Part shown: positions 35,087 through 43,666 of the stretch, in pieces
Layout: each line of letters begins with the position of its first letter
Position numbering within the stretch: the first letter of the stretch is position 1
Source of the DNA: Helicobacter sp.
GTDB taxonomy: Bacteria > Campylobacterota > Campylobacteria > Campylobacterales > Helicobacteraceae
Direction of reading: 5' to 3'
NCBI RefSeq assembly: GCF_014799995.1
Contig: NZ_JAAVGY010000042.1
Coordinates: 1 to 64,000, forward strand
Length of the DNA stretch: 64,000 bases
The notes under the pieces: generated by a model
Seen by the model: the letters and a program-made list of their open reading frames with translations, nothing else
What the model was told of the DNA's origin: nothing
Databases searched by the model: none
Made by a program: the position numbers and the translations under genes

Positions 35087-35641
35087 TTAGAAAAAGCATA
35101 AAAAAATAATCCAACCAAAATTATCCCCCCCCCCCCGCCTAGATTTTATCTGAATCAATTGGGCAGGAATCCCGGCATAAACACCATATTCCACGCATTT
35201 TCCTTTGACAAAGCTTAAGGCTCCAACAGAAACATAATCTCCAACCTCACTTCCTGCATAAACCACGCTATTAGCACCAAAAACGCAATGTCTGCCAATT
35301 TGCACTGCCCCAACAATTTTCTTATTTGTTCCCACATAATCATCACTGCGCGAAAAAACTCTTACTCCATAAGAAAACACGCTAGATTCTCCAATCACAA
35401 TGCCGCCCTCTTGCAAATCCTCAAACTTACTTCCGCCAGCCACCAAACAAAATGGGGCTAGCCAAACAGAATTTTGCAAAATCACATTTCCGCTAACAAC
35501 ACAAAAATCATCAATTCTTACATTGTCCTCCAAACACATCAAATGCACATCATATAAACTTGCCCTAGAAGAGACCTTGACATTGCTCCCTAATCTTTTA
35601 AAGTCTAAACTTTCAAGTTCTTTTTGTGTTAAATATGCCAC
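35087..35641 (-). CDS. Left-handed beta-helix acyltransferase, candidate dTDP-Fuc4N acetyltransferase
   Basis: A 184-residue hexapeptide-repeat protein: imperfect V/I-x-x-x-x-x repeats over about residues 20-165 (NVRIDDFCVVSGNVILQNSVW, SVFSYGVRVFSRSDDY, AVQIGRHCVFGANSVVYAGSEVGDYVSVGA), ending in the typical GVYAGIPAQLIQ. Sugar N- and O-acetyltransferases of the CysE/LacA/VatD class have this fold. It precedes the WecF-like gene, so acetylation of dTDP-Fuc4N is a reasonable guess, replacing the GNAT enzyme WecD. The last 13 residues follow a 12-G tract, so the C-terminal tail depends on tract length. Confidence 0.75.
   Translation of the reverse strand: MAYLTQKELESLDFKRLGSNVKVSSRASLYDVHLMCLEDNVRIDDFCVVSGNVILQNSVWLAPFCLVAGGSKFEDLQEGGIVIGESSVFSYGVRVFSRSDDYVGTNKKIVGAVQIGRHCVFGANSVVYAGSEVGDYVSVGALSFVKGKCVEYGVYAGIPAQLIQIKSRRGGGDNFGWIIFLCFF
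35125..35136 (-). repeat. Poly-G tract (12) at 3' end of acyltransferase gene
   Basis: Twelve G on the coding strand. With 12 the protein ends at TAA 35087-35089. With 11 the frame runs on to a TGA at 35041-35043 that overlaps the GTG start of the WecF-like gene. With 10 or 13 it stops at the TAA just after the tract. Confidence 0.88.
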
Positions 35642-35727
35642 TTAATGCACTCCGCTAAATATAATGTTAAATGTTTTTGAACCATACTGCATAAAAATCC
35701 TTTAGTCTGCATTCTAGCAAAAATACA

Positions 35728-37086
35728 TTAATAAATGGCTTTATGAATTGCTTTAATCTTTTTTGCAATCACTTCACTTGCATTGCCCAAGTGAAACACT
35801 TGCTGTATTTTATATTCTTGAATTATGCTTTGATATTTGACTTGCAAATCCCTAGCTCTCTCCACTGCTTGCAACAAAGATTGTGGATTATAAGCATAAT
35901 CATGTAAAATTGGATTAAAATAACGATACCCAAGACAATTAGAATCTATGATACTTTTATCCTCAAAATATAAAATAGCTTTACAAAAAGTCGTAAGAGG
36001 GAAAGTATAACCCACCGATGATGCAGAAACAACTGCGCAAAAAGATTTATTATAACTATCTGCGGAAATTTTCTCTCCTTCATCTATGCTAAAACAAGGA
36101 TTACTAGAAAATCTAGCACTAAATTCATCAATGGCTTGCTTTCTCCAGCCATATCCCGGACGAAAAATCACTTTAATAGAATTTTCTAAAAGCAACTTCA
36201 CCCCCTCTTGAATATCGGACAAATCACTCTCATCGTGCATAGCAATCAATACACTATCCCTTGTCAAATTTTTATTATTTATGATTTCCTTATTAACTAC
36301 CTCAAAGGCAGGATATCCTCCCTCTATCAGCTCTTTATCTAAGCAATAATATTCCAAAGATTTCTTTAAAATCTCTGCTTCTAATCTAGTCGGAACGACA
36401 ATATAATCTGCATGTCGCACTATCTCCATAGTTTCTTCTATCCCGCCAAATCTTAAAATATTCTCCAAACAATCCGCAATTCCATGGGGTTGGTAAAAAT
36501 ACTTTACCTTTGGATTCTTAAAATTACACGGGGTTGTCATATAAAGTGCCCAGACAAAATCTACCAAATCAAAATGCTCTACTACAAGAGGAATTGCCAA
36601 AGAATTGTCAGAATCTTTTTTGCGACATTTGTGGTAAGAGACATCATTACTACATAGATAGAGGATATGAAATCCGTGATTCTTCAAAGCCTCATCAATA
36701 AACCCCAAATGCTTTTCGCCTCCTAAATTATAAACGCCAATTGCAATGGTATTTTTTACTTTCCAACCTCTTCTTAATGTTTCTTGTTTTGCGATTCCTA
36801 CAATTCTTGTTGAATAATACAAAACTGATTTTTGATAATTTGTAATTTTAGATTCTTTTAGATTTTTAATAAGTTGTTGCATAATTACGCGACTATAAGG
36901 ATTTTTTTGCTCTAAAGCAAGCAATACCTTATCGCCACTAGAGAGAATCTCATTTTTGCAACTCTCCAGTGAAATTTCCGCATAAGAATCGTCAATAAAG
37001 CAAATTTCTATATTAGAATCTAAAAACTTTAACATTTCTCCTAGAGTCCTGCCATGTCCTCCGCGTGGATAGATAAAATATCTCAT
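35728..37086 (-). CDS. Glycerophosphotransferase-like (GT-B) protein, paralog without a tract
   Basis: A 452-residue paralog of the 28400-29752 product: RYFIYPRGGHGRTLGEMLKFL at the start, NLGGEKHLGFIDEAL near 130, KVKYFYQPHGIADCLENIL, VIFRPGYGWRKQ, and SASSVGYTFPLTTFCKAILYFEDKS towards the end. The C-terminal half resembles CDP-glycerol/polyol-phosphate transferases; the N-terminal 110 residues form a domain I do not recognise. No G tract is present, so this copy should be constitutively made. It lies between the radical SAM gene (ten bases) and the acyltransferase gene. Confidence 0.65.
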   Translation of the reverse strand: MRYFIYPRGGHGRTLGEMLKFLDSNIEICFIDDSYAEISLESCKNEILSSGDKVLLALEQKNPYSRVIMQQLIKNLKESKITNYQKSVLYYSTRIVGIAKQETLRRGWKVKNTIAIGVYNLGGEKHLGFIDEALKNHGFHILYLCSNDVSYHKCRKKDSDNSLAIPLVVEHFDLVDFVWALYMTTPCNFKNPKVKYFYQPHGIADCLENILRFGGIEETMEIVRHADYIVVPTRLEAEILKKSLEYYCLDKELIEGGYPAFEVVNKEIINNKNLTRDSVLIAMHDESDLSDIQEGVKLLLENSIKVIFRPGYGWRKQAIDEFSARFSSNPCFSIDEGEKISADSYNKSFCAVVSASSVGYTFPLTTFCKAILYFEDKSIIDSNCLGYRYFNPILHDYAYNPQSLLQAVERARDLQVKYQSIIQEYKIQQVFHLGNASEVIAKKIKAIHKAIY

Positions 37087-37095
37087 AAAATCTCC

Positions 37096-38130
37096 TTATA
37101 AAAATTCGCTATTGATTATTTCAAGTTGTAATTTATCTAAAGTCTTATTAAAACTATCATTGCGACATAAAATCGGGCAATACTTACAATTAATGTGTTT
37201 ATAGACCTCTCTTATCCTGCTTCCTCTCCAAATCTCCTCCAAACTTTGCTCTCTTAAATCTCCAAGTAAATGTGCAGAACTCTGACGAAAGTGCAGACAA
37301 GCCCACACTTTGAAATCTGCGCTAATACAAGTGCTAAAAAACATTCCGTGGCATTGCCCATAGCCACGATTAGCTATATCGTGCATTTGATTGTATTTTT
37401 GATGACTTGCTAAGATTTTAAAATCCGTCTCTTCATACTTGCTTTGTAGCTCTGCAAGCACTGGTGCGATATTAAAGGTATCGCCGATAAATGGACGAAA
37501 TTGCACAAAATCAATGCCTTTTTGCCTTTTAGCAATATCTTTGATAAGTCTTACAAAACTTTCCATATCGCCTTGTGTCTCTTGACTAGTTAAAAATCCT
37601 ATTCCAAAGCTAATCTTGGAATCCATTTGGGTTTTTACCTGCGCAAAGAGTTCAATGTTTTCCAAAGTTTTAGCAAAATGCTTTGATTTCATTCCGTGTA
37701 TTTTCTCATACATTGCCGCACTTCCTGCATCAAGAGAGATTCTAAAATATTCTAAATTCTTTGCAATCACACGGCACTTCTGTTCATCAAGCAATCCACC
37801 ATTAGAATTAAGCCCAATATTCATTCCCGCACGCTTTATCTCCTCTATGGCATAACTAAAATGTGGGCTTAAAGTCGGCTCACCTCCACCCGATAGAATC
37901 ACACCTTTGTTTTCAAGACTCTTTAATCCTGCAATAATAATATCAATTTGTTCTTTGCTTAACTCTGCATTGTTTTCATTATGCCCACAGCAACCAGGGC
38001 AATGATGATTACACTTATTTGTTAAGTCCAGTTCGGTTACAATGAGTGTCTTATGTGCATTAAGAAAATAATCAATTTTGTGAGTGTAGTGTAAAATTTT
38101 CTCACTAGCGTTAAAATGATTGACTTTCAT
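37096..38130 (-). CDS. Radical SAM/SPASM domain enzyme
   Basis: An enzyme of about 344 residues. The radical SAM cluster motif is CNHHCPGCCGH near residue 40, followed by GVILSGGGEPTLSPHF. A SPASM-type C-terminus has cysteines in FSTCISADFKVWACLHFRQ and NCKYCPILC. ATG 38130 is chosen because AAGGAG lies six bases upstream; the longer frame to 38181 adds a poor leader. In sugar loci such proteins modify or epimerise sugars or make attached groups; the substrate is unknown. Its ATG overlaps a stop used by one register of the rmlB tract. Confidence 0.8.
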   Translation of the reverse strand: MKVNHFNASEKILHYTHKIDYFLNAHKTLIVTELDLTNKCNHHCPGCCGHNENNAELSKEQIDIIIAGLKSLENKGVILSGGGEPTLSPHFSYAIEEIKRAGMNIGLNSNGGLLDEQKCRVIAKNLEYFRISLDAGSAAMYEKIHGMKSKHFAKTLENIELFAQVKTQMDSKISFGIGFLTSQETQGDMESFVRLIKDIAKRQKGIDFVQFRPFIGDTFNIAPVLAELQSKYEETDFKILASHQKYNQMHDIANRGYGQCHGMFFSTCISADFKVWACLHFRQSSAHLLGDLREQSLEEIWRGSRIREVYKHINCKYCPILCRNDSFNKTLDKLQLEIINSEFL

Positions 38131-38188
38131 CTCCAACTCCTTTTGATGAGATTGAGATACAAAAGGAGTGATAAAAGGCAATATAAGG

Positions 38189-39232
38189 TTAATTTACCCC
38201 CCCCCCCCCGCCAACTTTAGAATTATATTTTTGTATATACCATTTGATAGTTTGATTTAATGTTTTCTCCATATTAACACACCTCCAATTGAAAAACTTT
38301 TTTAGCTTGCTACAATCTACCGCATATCTCCTATCGTGTCCCGCTCTATCTTGCACAAAGGTAATTTGCGAAGCATAAGAAGCCCCGCTTTTGCTTGGAA
38401 TCAGTTTATCCAAAATTTCGCAAATGAGTCTCGCAATCTCTATATTACTTTTTTCATTCTCGCCGCCGATATTGAAAGTCTCCCCAAAATACGATGAATG
38501 AAACACCCTATCAATTGCGCGACAATGATCCTCTACAAAAAGCCAATCACGGATATTTTTTCCATCACCATAAATAGGAATCTCTCCGCCATTTAAAGCA
38601 TTGCGAATAATCGTTGGAATCAGCTTTTCATCGTGTTGCTTTGGTCCATAGTTGTTTGAACAATTCGTGATAAAAGTTTTCAACCCATAAGTATGATAAT
38701 AGCTTCTCACAAGCATATCGCTTGCGGCTTTAGACGCACTATAAGGGGAATTTGGTGCGTAAGGAGTGGATTCGCTAAAATACCCACTCTCACCCAATGA
38801 GCCAAACACTTCATCAGTGCTGATATGATGAAAGACGCAATGCGCTTTGTCTTTCTTGGCTTTATTTGGAGCGTCAAACCAACTCAAATATGCGCTATGC
38901 AAGAGATTAAAAGTGCCATTGACATTGGTTTTTATAAAAGCACTTGGATTCGTAATGGAATTATCTACGTGAGATTCTGCGGCGAAGTGAATCACACCCT
39001 CAATGCAATGCTTGAAGAAAATCTCACGCATAAGGGCTTCATCGCAAATATCACCTTGAATAAAAGTGTAATTGGAATATTTTTCTACGCCTTGAAGATT
39101 CTCTAAATTTCCTGCATAAGTCAGAGAATCCACATTGACAAGGTGATAATGTGGATATTTTTGCAAAAAATAAAGGATAAAATTACTTCCGATAAACCCC
39201 GCTCCACCTGTAACTAAAATATTTTTTTTCAT
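38189..39232 (-). CDS. rmlB: dTDP-glucose 4,6-dehydratase RmlB
   Basis: This NAD-dependent short-chain enzyme of 347 residues makes dTDP-4-keto-6-deoxyglucose. Features: GGAGFIGSNFI (nucleotide site, residues 8-18), HFAAESHVDNSI, STDEVFGSLGE with the catalytic Asp-Glu, YSASKAASDMLV with YxxxK, NNYGPKQHDEKLIP, and DWLFVEDHCRAI. The last residues (SKVGGGGGVN) come from a 13-G tract and lie past the normal end of the enzyme, so activity should not depend on tract length. No rmlC or rmlD is nearby; wecE is, pointing to dTDP-Fuc4N rather than rhamnose. Confidence 0.94.
   Translation of the reverse strand: MKKNILVTGGAGFIGSNFILYFLQKYPHYHLVNVDSLTYAGNLENLQGVEKYSNYTFIQGDICDEALMREIFFKHCIEGVIHFAAESHVDNSITNPSAFIKTNVNGTFNLLHSAYLSWFDAPNKAKKDKAHCVFHHISTDEVFGSLGESGYFSESTPYAPNSPYSASKAASDMLVRSYYHTYGLKTFITNCSNNYGPKQHDEKLIPTIIRNALNGGEIPIYGDGKNIRDWLFVEDHCRAIDRVFHSSYFGETFNIGGENEKSNIEIARLICEILDKLIPSKSGASYASQITFVQDRAGHDRRYAVDCSKLKKFFNWRCVNMEKTLNQTIKWYIQKYNSKVGGGGGVN
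38197..38209 (-). repeat. Poly-G tract (13) at 3' end of rmlB
   Basis: Thirteen G on the coding strand, the longest in the window. With 13 rmlB ends two codons later. With 12 it ends at the TAA immediately after the tract. With 11 or 14 the frame continues for about 24 codons to a TGA (38127-38129) that overlaps the ATG of the radical SAM gene. Confidence 0.9.
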
Positions 39233-39267
39233 TTTTATTCTCTTAATAAATCTTGCATTCTACACAA

Positions 39268-40137
39268 TCAGTTCAACAGGGATATTAAATATTTTCCATA
39301 ACCACTTTTATCCAATATTTTTGCTCTCTCTAGTAAAATTTCTTGATTAATCCAGCCAGAATTGAAAGCAATTTCCTCTAAACACGCAATTTTATACCCT
39401 TGCCTCAATTCAATGGTTTGCACAAAATCCCCTGCCTCTATTAAACTATTATGTGTGCCTGTATCAAACCATGCAAAACCGCGTCCCAACATTTGAGCTT
39501 TGAGTTTGCCTATTTTAAGATAAGCACAATTCACATCGGTGATTTCATATTCTCCGCGTGGGCTAGGGGAGAGATTCTTTGCAATTTCAATGGCTTTATT
39601 ATCATAAAAATATAGCCCTGTGGCGACATAATGACTTTTAGGGCGCAAGGGCTTTTCTTCCAAGCTTAGCACATTGCCTTGCGCATCAATCTCCGCCACA
39701 CCAAAATGCTTAGGCTCATTGACGCGATAAGTAAAAAGTGTCGCAAAGCCTTTTTTAGCGTCTGTTTTCGCTTCTTCAAGCATAGGTGTGAATCCTTGTC
39801 CATAGAATATATTATCTCCTAGAATAAGGGCAATCTCATCATTTCCTATAAATTTTTCTGCTAGAATCAAGCCTTGAGCTAAACCATTAGGGTTCTCTTG
39901 AATACAATACTCTATTCGCATTCCCAACCACTCACCTTTTCCAAAGAGTTCGGCAAATCTTACAATGTCTCTAGGTGTTGAAATAATCAATATCTCTCTA
40001 ATTCCAGCCAACATCAATACAGAGAAAGGATAATAAATCATAGGCTTATCATAGATAGGCAAAAGTTGCTTTGAAACCATTAAAGTGGCGGGATATAACC
40101 TCGTCCCATTGCCCCCTGCCAAAATAATTCCTTTCAT
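39268..40137 (-). CDS. rmlA: Glucose-1-phosphate thymidylyltransferase RmlA
   Basis: The first enzyme of dTDP-sugar synthesis, 289 residues. Motifs are GGNGTRLYPATLMVSKQLLPIYDKPMIYYP (nucleotide and phosphate site, about 8-37), GDNIFYGQGF, VLSLEEKPLRPKSHYVATGLYFYD, and WFDTGTHNSLIEA near 225. These are diagnostic of RmlA/RffH. It lies between wecE (three bases) and rmlB (35 bases). Its product goes to RmlB and then WecE. Confidence 0.95.
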   Translation of the reverse strand: MKGIILAGGNGTRLYPATLMVSKQLLPIYDKPMIYYPFSVLMLAGIREILIISTPRDIVRFAELFGKGEWLGMRIEYCIQENPNGLAQGLILAEKFIGNDEIALILGDNIFYGQGFTPMLEEAKTDAKKGFATLFTYRVNEPKHFGVAEIDAQGNVLSLEEKPLRPKSHYVATGLYFYDNKAIEIAKNLSPSPRGEYEITDVNCAYLKIGKLKAQMLGRGFAWFDTGTHNSLIEAGDFVQTIELRQGYKIACLEEIAFNSGWINQEILLERAKILDKSGYGKYLISLLN

Positions 40138-40140
40138 TAC

Positions 40141-41274
40141 CTACCCCCTCCAAAAATCATAAACACTTGTAATTATTTTTTCTTGTTCTTTCTTCTTTAA
40201 ATCATAATATATTGGCAATCTTACAAGTCTCTCACTATCTTTGGTTGTATATTGATCTTTCCCTATAAATTTTCCATATTTTCTACCTAATTGTGAGCTA
40301 TGCAAGGGAATATAATGAAAAGAAGCAATAATATTTCTTTTTTTAAAAAATTCAAGAAATTTTATTCTTTCTTCTTTATTTTTAAGTTTAAAATAAAAAA
40401 TATGTCCATTGTGTTGGCAATAATCTGGTATTTCTGGTAATTCTATTTTTTCTTTTTTTTGTAACTCTATGAAAGCTTGAAAATAATCTTTCCAAAGTTT
40501 AAGTCTTTTCCGATTAATCTTATCAAATTGCTTAATCTGTGCCATTAAGAATGCACTTTGAATTTCAGAAAGCAAATAAGAAGAGCCTATATCTACCCAA
40601 CTATATTTATCTACCATTCCTTGAAGAAATAAGCTACGATTCGTGCCTTTTTCTTGCAAGATTTCAGCTTTCTGAATAAATTTTTTTTTATTAATAATTA
40701 ATGCTCCACCCTCACCACCACTTGTATAATTTTTTGTTTCATGAAAAGAAAAAGCTCCAAACTCCCCCAAGCTTCCTAATGGACGATTTTTATAAAAAGC
40801 ATGCACTCCTTGTGCGGCATCTTCACAAACAGCAATATTATAATGTTTTGCAATTTCTAAAATTGAGTCCATCTCACAACCTACGCCCGCATAATGAACA
40901 GGAATAATTGCTTTAGTTTTTTTGGTGATAGCATTTTCCAATAATTTTTCATTAAGATTCATTGTTCTAGGGTTAATATCAATAAATTTTATTCTTGCGC
41001 CTCGCAATACAAAAGCATTGACACTAGAAACAAAAGTGAAGCTTGGAGCAATAACTTCATCTCCTTCTTGGATTTCTAACAACAAAGCCATCATTTCTAA
41101 TGCTGCTGTGGCAGAAGGAGTTAATAATACTTTCGGGCTTTTAAGCTGATTTTGAAAAAAAGATGTAATTTGTTGATTAATGATACCATTGCCTTTCAAG
41201 CTTTTGCTTTTTAGACATTTTAAAATTTCTTTTTTTTCTTTTTTCCCACAATGAGGTTGATTAAAGGGCATCAT
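40141..41274 (-). CDS. wecE: dTDP-4-amino-4,6-dideoxygalactose transaminase WecE
   Basis: A PLP-dependent aminotransferase of the DegT/DnrJ/EryC1 family, 377 residues, that converts dTDP-4-keto-6-deoxyglucose to dTDP-Fuc4N. It resembles E. coli WecE over its whole length, for example PSATAALEMMALLLEIQ, DEVIAPSFTFVSSVNAFVLRGA, VPVHYAGVGCEMD, EDAAQGVHAF and HETKNYTSGGEGGALI, where the Lys binds PLP, then EKGTNRSLFLQGMVDKYSW. The start overlaps the stop of the radical SAM gene by four bases. The assignment is stronger than for a general aminotransferase because of these shared stretches. Confidence 0.9.
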   Translation of the reverse strand: MMPFNQPHCGKKEKKEILKCLKSKSLKGNGIINQQITSFFQNQLKSPKVLLTPSATAALEMMALLLEIQEGDEVIAPSFTFVSSVNAFVLRGARIKFIDINPRTMNLNEKLLENAITKKTKAIIPVHYAGVGCEMDSILEIAKHYNIAVCEDAAQGVHAFYKNRPLGSLGEFGAFSFHETKNYTSGGEGGALIINKKKFIQKAEILQEKGTNRSLFLQGMVDKYSWVDIGSSYLLSEIQSAFLMAQIKQFDKINRKRLKLWKDYFQAFIELQKKEKIELPEIPDYCQHNGHIFYFKLKNKEERIKFLEFFKKRNIIASFHYIPLHSSQLGRKYGKFIGKDQYTTKDSERLVRLPIYYDLKKKEQEKIITSVYDFWRG

Positions 41275-42821
41275 CTATCTTCATCCTTATCAAAGATAAA
41301 CATTCTTCTTGTGCCAATATCAATTGTTTTTTGATTCTCTTTAGCAGGAATCAACAATAATCTCGAGGAACAATTTTCGCAAGGAGCAAATTGAGCAAAT
41401 TTTTGTAAAAGATTTTCTCTCCGCAAATCTTGATACTTTTCTCCTCCCCAAATTTTCTCTAAAGATTCCTGATAAACATTACCCATTAATAATGCCCCCC
41501 CCCCCGCACTTTTTTGATAAGCGGGACAATTACAGCTTGGATAAACATTCCCCACTGGATCAATAATTAATAAATCTGTAAGCCATGGATCGTTACATAT
41601 GCGTCCATATTCTTGTTGAGATTGAATTTGTAACTTTTTACTTTCTCCTTCTGGTGTATAGGTATTTACATAAGTAAAGTTCAACGACTGAATTTCGTTA
41701 GCATAAGGATTCCACCTATCAATAAAAGTTTCAACTTCATTAATAGCATTACCCTCCAAAGTGCAATTAAATCGCACTCTAATATCTTTATAATTTTTAG
41801 ATTCTTCTAAAAAATTATAAATATTCGTCTCAACCTTGCTTAACTCTACACCACGTGTTGCCTTGTAAGTCTCTGGAGTTGCTCCATCAACACTAAAATA
41901 GATTCTATTTAATCCCTTTTTCAAAAGTTTTTTAGAAAGCTTATTATCTAGCAAGGTTGCATTAGTTATAAGAGAAACGACAGGACAACCCGCCTTTTTA
42001 GCATAAGCAATAAAATCTGGTAATCGCTTATCAATAGTTGGCTCTCCTTTAGCACTAAAATGCACTGTGCATTTATGCTTACCGGCATAATCCAAAACTG
42101 CATAAACAACGGAAGTGGCTAATTCCTTTTTAGTTGCATAAAATTCTTTTGTTGCTTTATCGTGCATTGCTTGGTAAATCGGAGAAAAATGCCAACATAT
42201 CGTGCATTGTAAATTACAGATATTATTAAGCTGTATTGCAATCCCTTTTGGTGCAGGATAAAATTTAGTTGCTCTTTGAACAAGATTTAAATAGTTAATA
42301 TTACTACTCACACGATATTCTTGCCAAAAGGGGGATAATTCAAAAAGTTGTTTAGATTCTGGGTAAAATCTCTTAAAAATCTTATTTTCCTTATTTAAAG
42401 ATTGATAAAGTAATTCTTGCAACTTTTCTTTGAGTCGAATCGTTATTTCTCCTTTTTGCTGTAAAAGAGAAATTTTAAAAACATCTAATGTAATGGAGTC
42501 TTTTAAAACAAACAAAGCGAAATTATTAATATTTGCTTTGTTTGTTGCTTTGGGAAAATAATAAAGATTCTCCTCATAATTTTGTGAGTACATAATAAAA
42601 TCTTTGATAAAATTCTTATCTTCTAAAGATTCTATGGAATAGTTTAATCCGATAATCACTGCTTGCTTTTGTTTTACTTCTTGATAGTGTTTTCGCAATA
42701 ATTCATAAAATTCTTCCGAATAAAAAGCATCAACTTCATACTCTAAGACTTCATCAAATAAAGATTCTATTTGTATTTTAGCTTCTATCGTATTTTGAAA
42801 TTTAATAAAAATTCCTTTCAT
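41271..42821 (-). CDS. Radical SAM/SPASM protein with N-terminal extension, phase-variable
   Basis: A protein of about 516 residues. The radical SAM motif CNLQCTICWHF lies at about residue 205, after a 190-residue N-terminal domain I do not recognise. HFSAKGEPTIDKRLPDF and ISFSVDGATPETYKATRG-like segments follow. The SPASM part has CNCPAYQKSAGGGALLMGNVY and CENCSSRL. ATG 42821 has AAGGA before it. An 11-G tract (41495-41505) lies between SPASM cysteines, in frame now. It is one base from the end of the interrupted methyltransferase. Likely it modifies a glycan or nucleotide sugar. Confidence 0.78.
   Translation of the reverse strand: MKGIFIKFQNTIEAKIQIESLFDEVLEYEVDAFYSEEFYELLRKHYQEVKQKQAVIIGLNYSIESLEDKNFIKDFIMYSQNYEENLYYFPKATNKANINNFALFVLKDSITLDVFKISLLQQKGEITIRLKEKLQELLYQSLNKENKIFKRFYPESKQLFELSPFWQEYRVSSNINYLNLVQRATKFYPAPKGIAIQLNNICNLQCTICWHFSPIYQAMHDKATKEFYATKKELATSVVYAVLDYAGKHKCTVHFSAKGEPTIDKRLPDFIAYAKKAGCPVVSLITNATLLDNKLSKKLLKKGLNRIYFSVDGATPETYKATRGVELSKVETNIYNFLEESKNYKDIRVRFNCTLEGNAINEVETFIDRWNPYANEIQSLNFTYVNTYTPEGESKKLQIQSQQEYGRICNDPWLTDLLIIDPVGNVYPSCNCPAYQKSAGGGALLMGNVYQESLEKIWGGEKYQDLRRENLLQKFAQFAPCENCSSRLLLIPAKENQKTIDIGTRRMFIFDKDEDR
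41495..41505 (-). repeat. Poly-G tract (11) inside radical SAM gene
   Basis: Eleven G on the coding strand, between cluster-binding cysteines of the SPASM domain. In frame; slippage would remove the last cysteines. Confidence 0.9.
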
Positions 42822-42822
42822 T

Positions 42823-43630
42823 TTAGTCCTTCTGTAGTAGTATAACACGATTTGAAAGTAGCCGATATGACTTTGCGTGAAAATACAAATAACATTTCAC
42901 ACAAAATCCAATTTTTTTAGAAATACCTTTCTTTCTATGAATTTTATAATTCCAAAGCTCCCTAATCGTGCCAACTCCATCGGATAAAAATCTCTCAAAT
43001 CGTCTTTTGTAGGTAATATCTTTTACTTTAAATCCATTTTGTTTAAAAATGCTATCCATCTGATGATAACTCCGATAAAACAAATATTTGCGTGAAAATC
43101 TCCACATTTGAGAGATTTCCTCTTTTTTAACAAAGCCAAATTTCACAGCGAAATAACAATATAACTTTTGAATCATTCTATGCTTCACTCCTTGAATAGC
43201 CCAAACCAAAGGTAATCCCGTATGGCAATCTATTAAAGGATAAGAAGCTGCAAATTCACTATACATTATCCCCCCCCCCGAGGACACGTGATATCTCTTT
43301 GATTGAACCCTCTAAATCTTTAATATGTTCAAATGTTTGATAAGAAAACACTGCTTGAAATTTGTCAGATTCAAAAGGCAATTTTTCTCCCAACCTATAA
43401 TAACGAATCGCCCGACTTAGCTCATCTTGCTCTAGCCCTTGTCTTTGCAAAAAAATATCTCCTCTAAATTCAGGAGTAATATCACAACCATAAGCTAAAA
43501 AGCCCTTTCCCCGCATTGCTTCTACAAAGCGTCCATTACCGCAACCAAAATCTAAAATCACATCTTGCTTTTTGCTCCTCATTGCGTTAAGAGCAAATTC
43601 CAACATTTCCAAAAAACCTTGTTCTAGCAT
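42823..43630 (-). pseudogene. SAM methyltransferase switched off by a G-tract frameshift
   Basis: Two adjacent frames make one protein. The first (43630-43259) has the SAM motif VILDFGCGNGRFVEAMRGKG and the segment FSYQTFEHIKDLEGSIKEISRVLG, then ends at DNV right after a 10-G tract. The second (from the tract to 42823) continues with IMYSEFAASYPLIDCHTGLPLVW, as methyltransferases of this class do after the GG-turn. With 9 or 12 G the frames join into a protein of about 268 residues. The gene is therefore probably contingency-controlled and OFF in this sequence, not decayed. It sits between the GT41-like gene and the radical SAM gene. Confidence 0.85.
43270..43279 (-). repeat. Poly-G tract (10) that interrupts the methyltransferase
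   Basis: Ten G on the coding strand. This length gives a stop three codons later; nine or twelve would restore the full reading frame. Confidence 0.9.
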
Positions 43631-43666
43631 TCTTATATCTCACTTTCAGTCAAAATCTTATTGTTT

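Noticed and set aside
38189..40137. dTDP-rhamnose pathway
   Set aside because: rmlA and rmlB are present, but rmlC and rmlD are not nearby and wecE is, so Fuc4N is the better reading.
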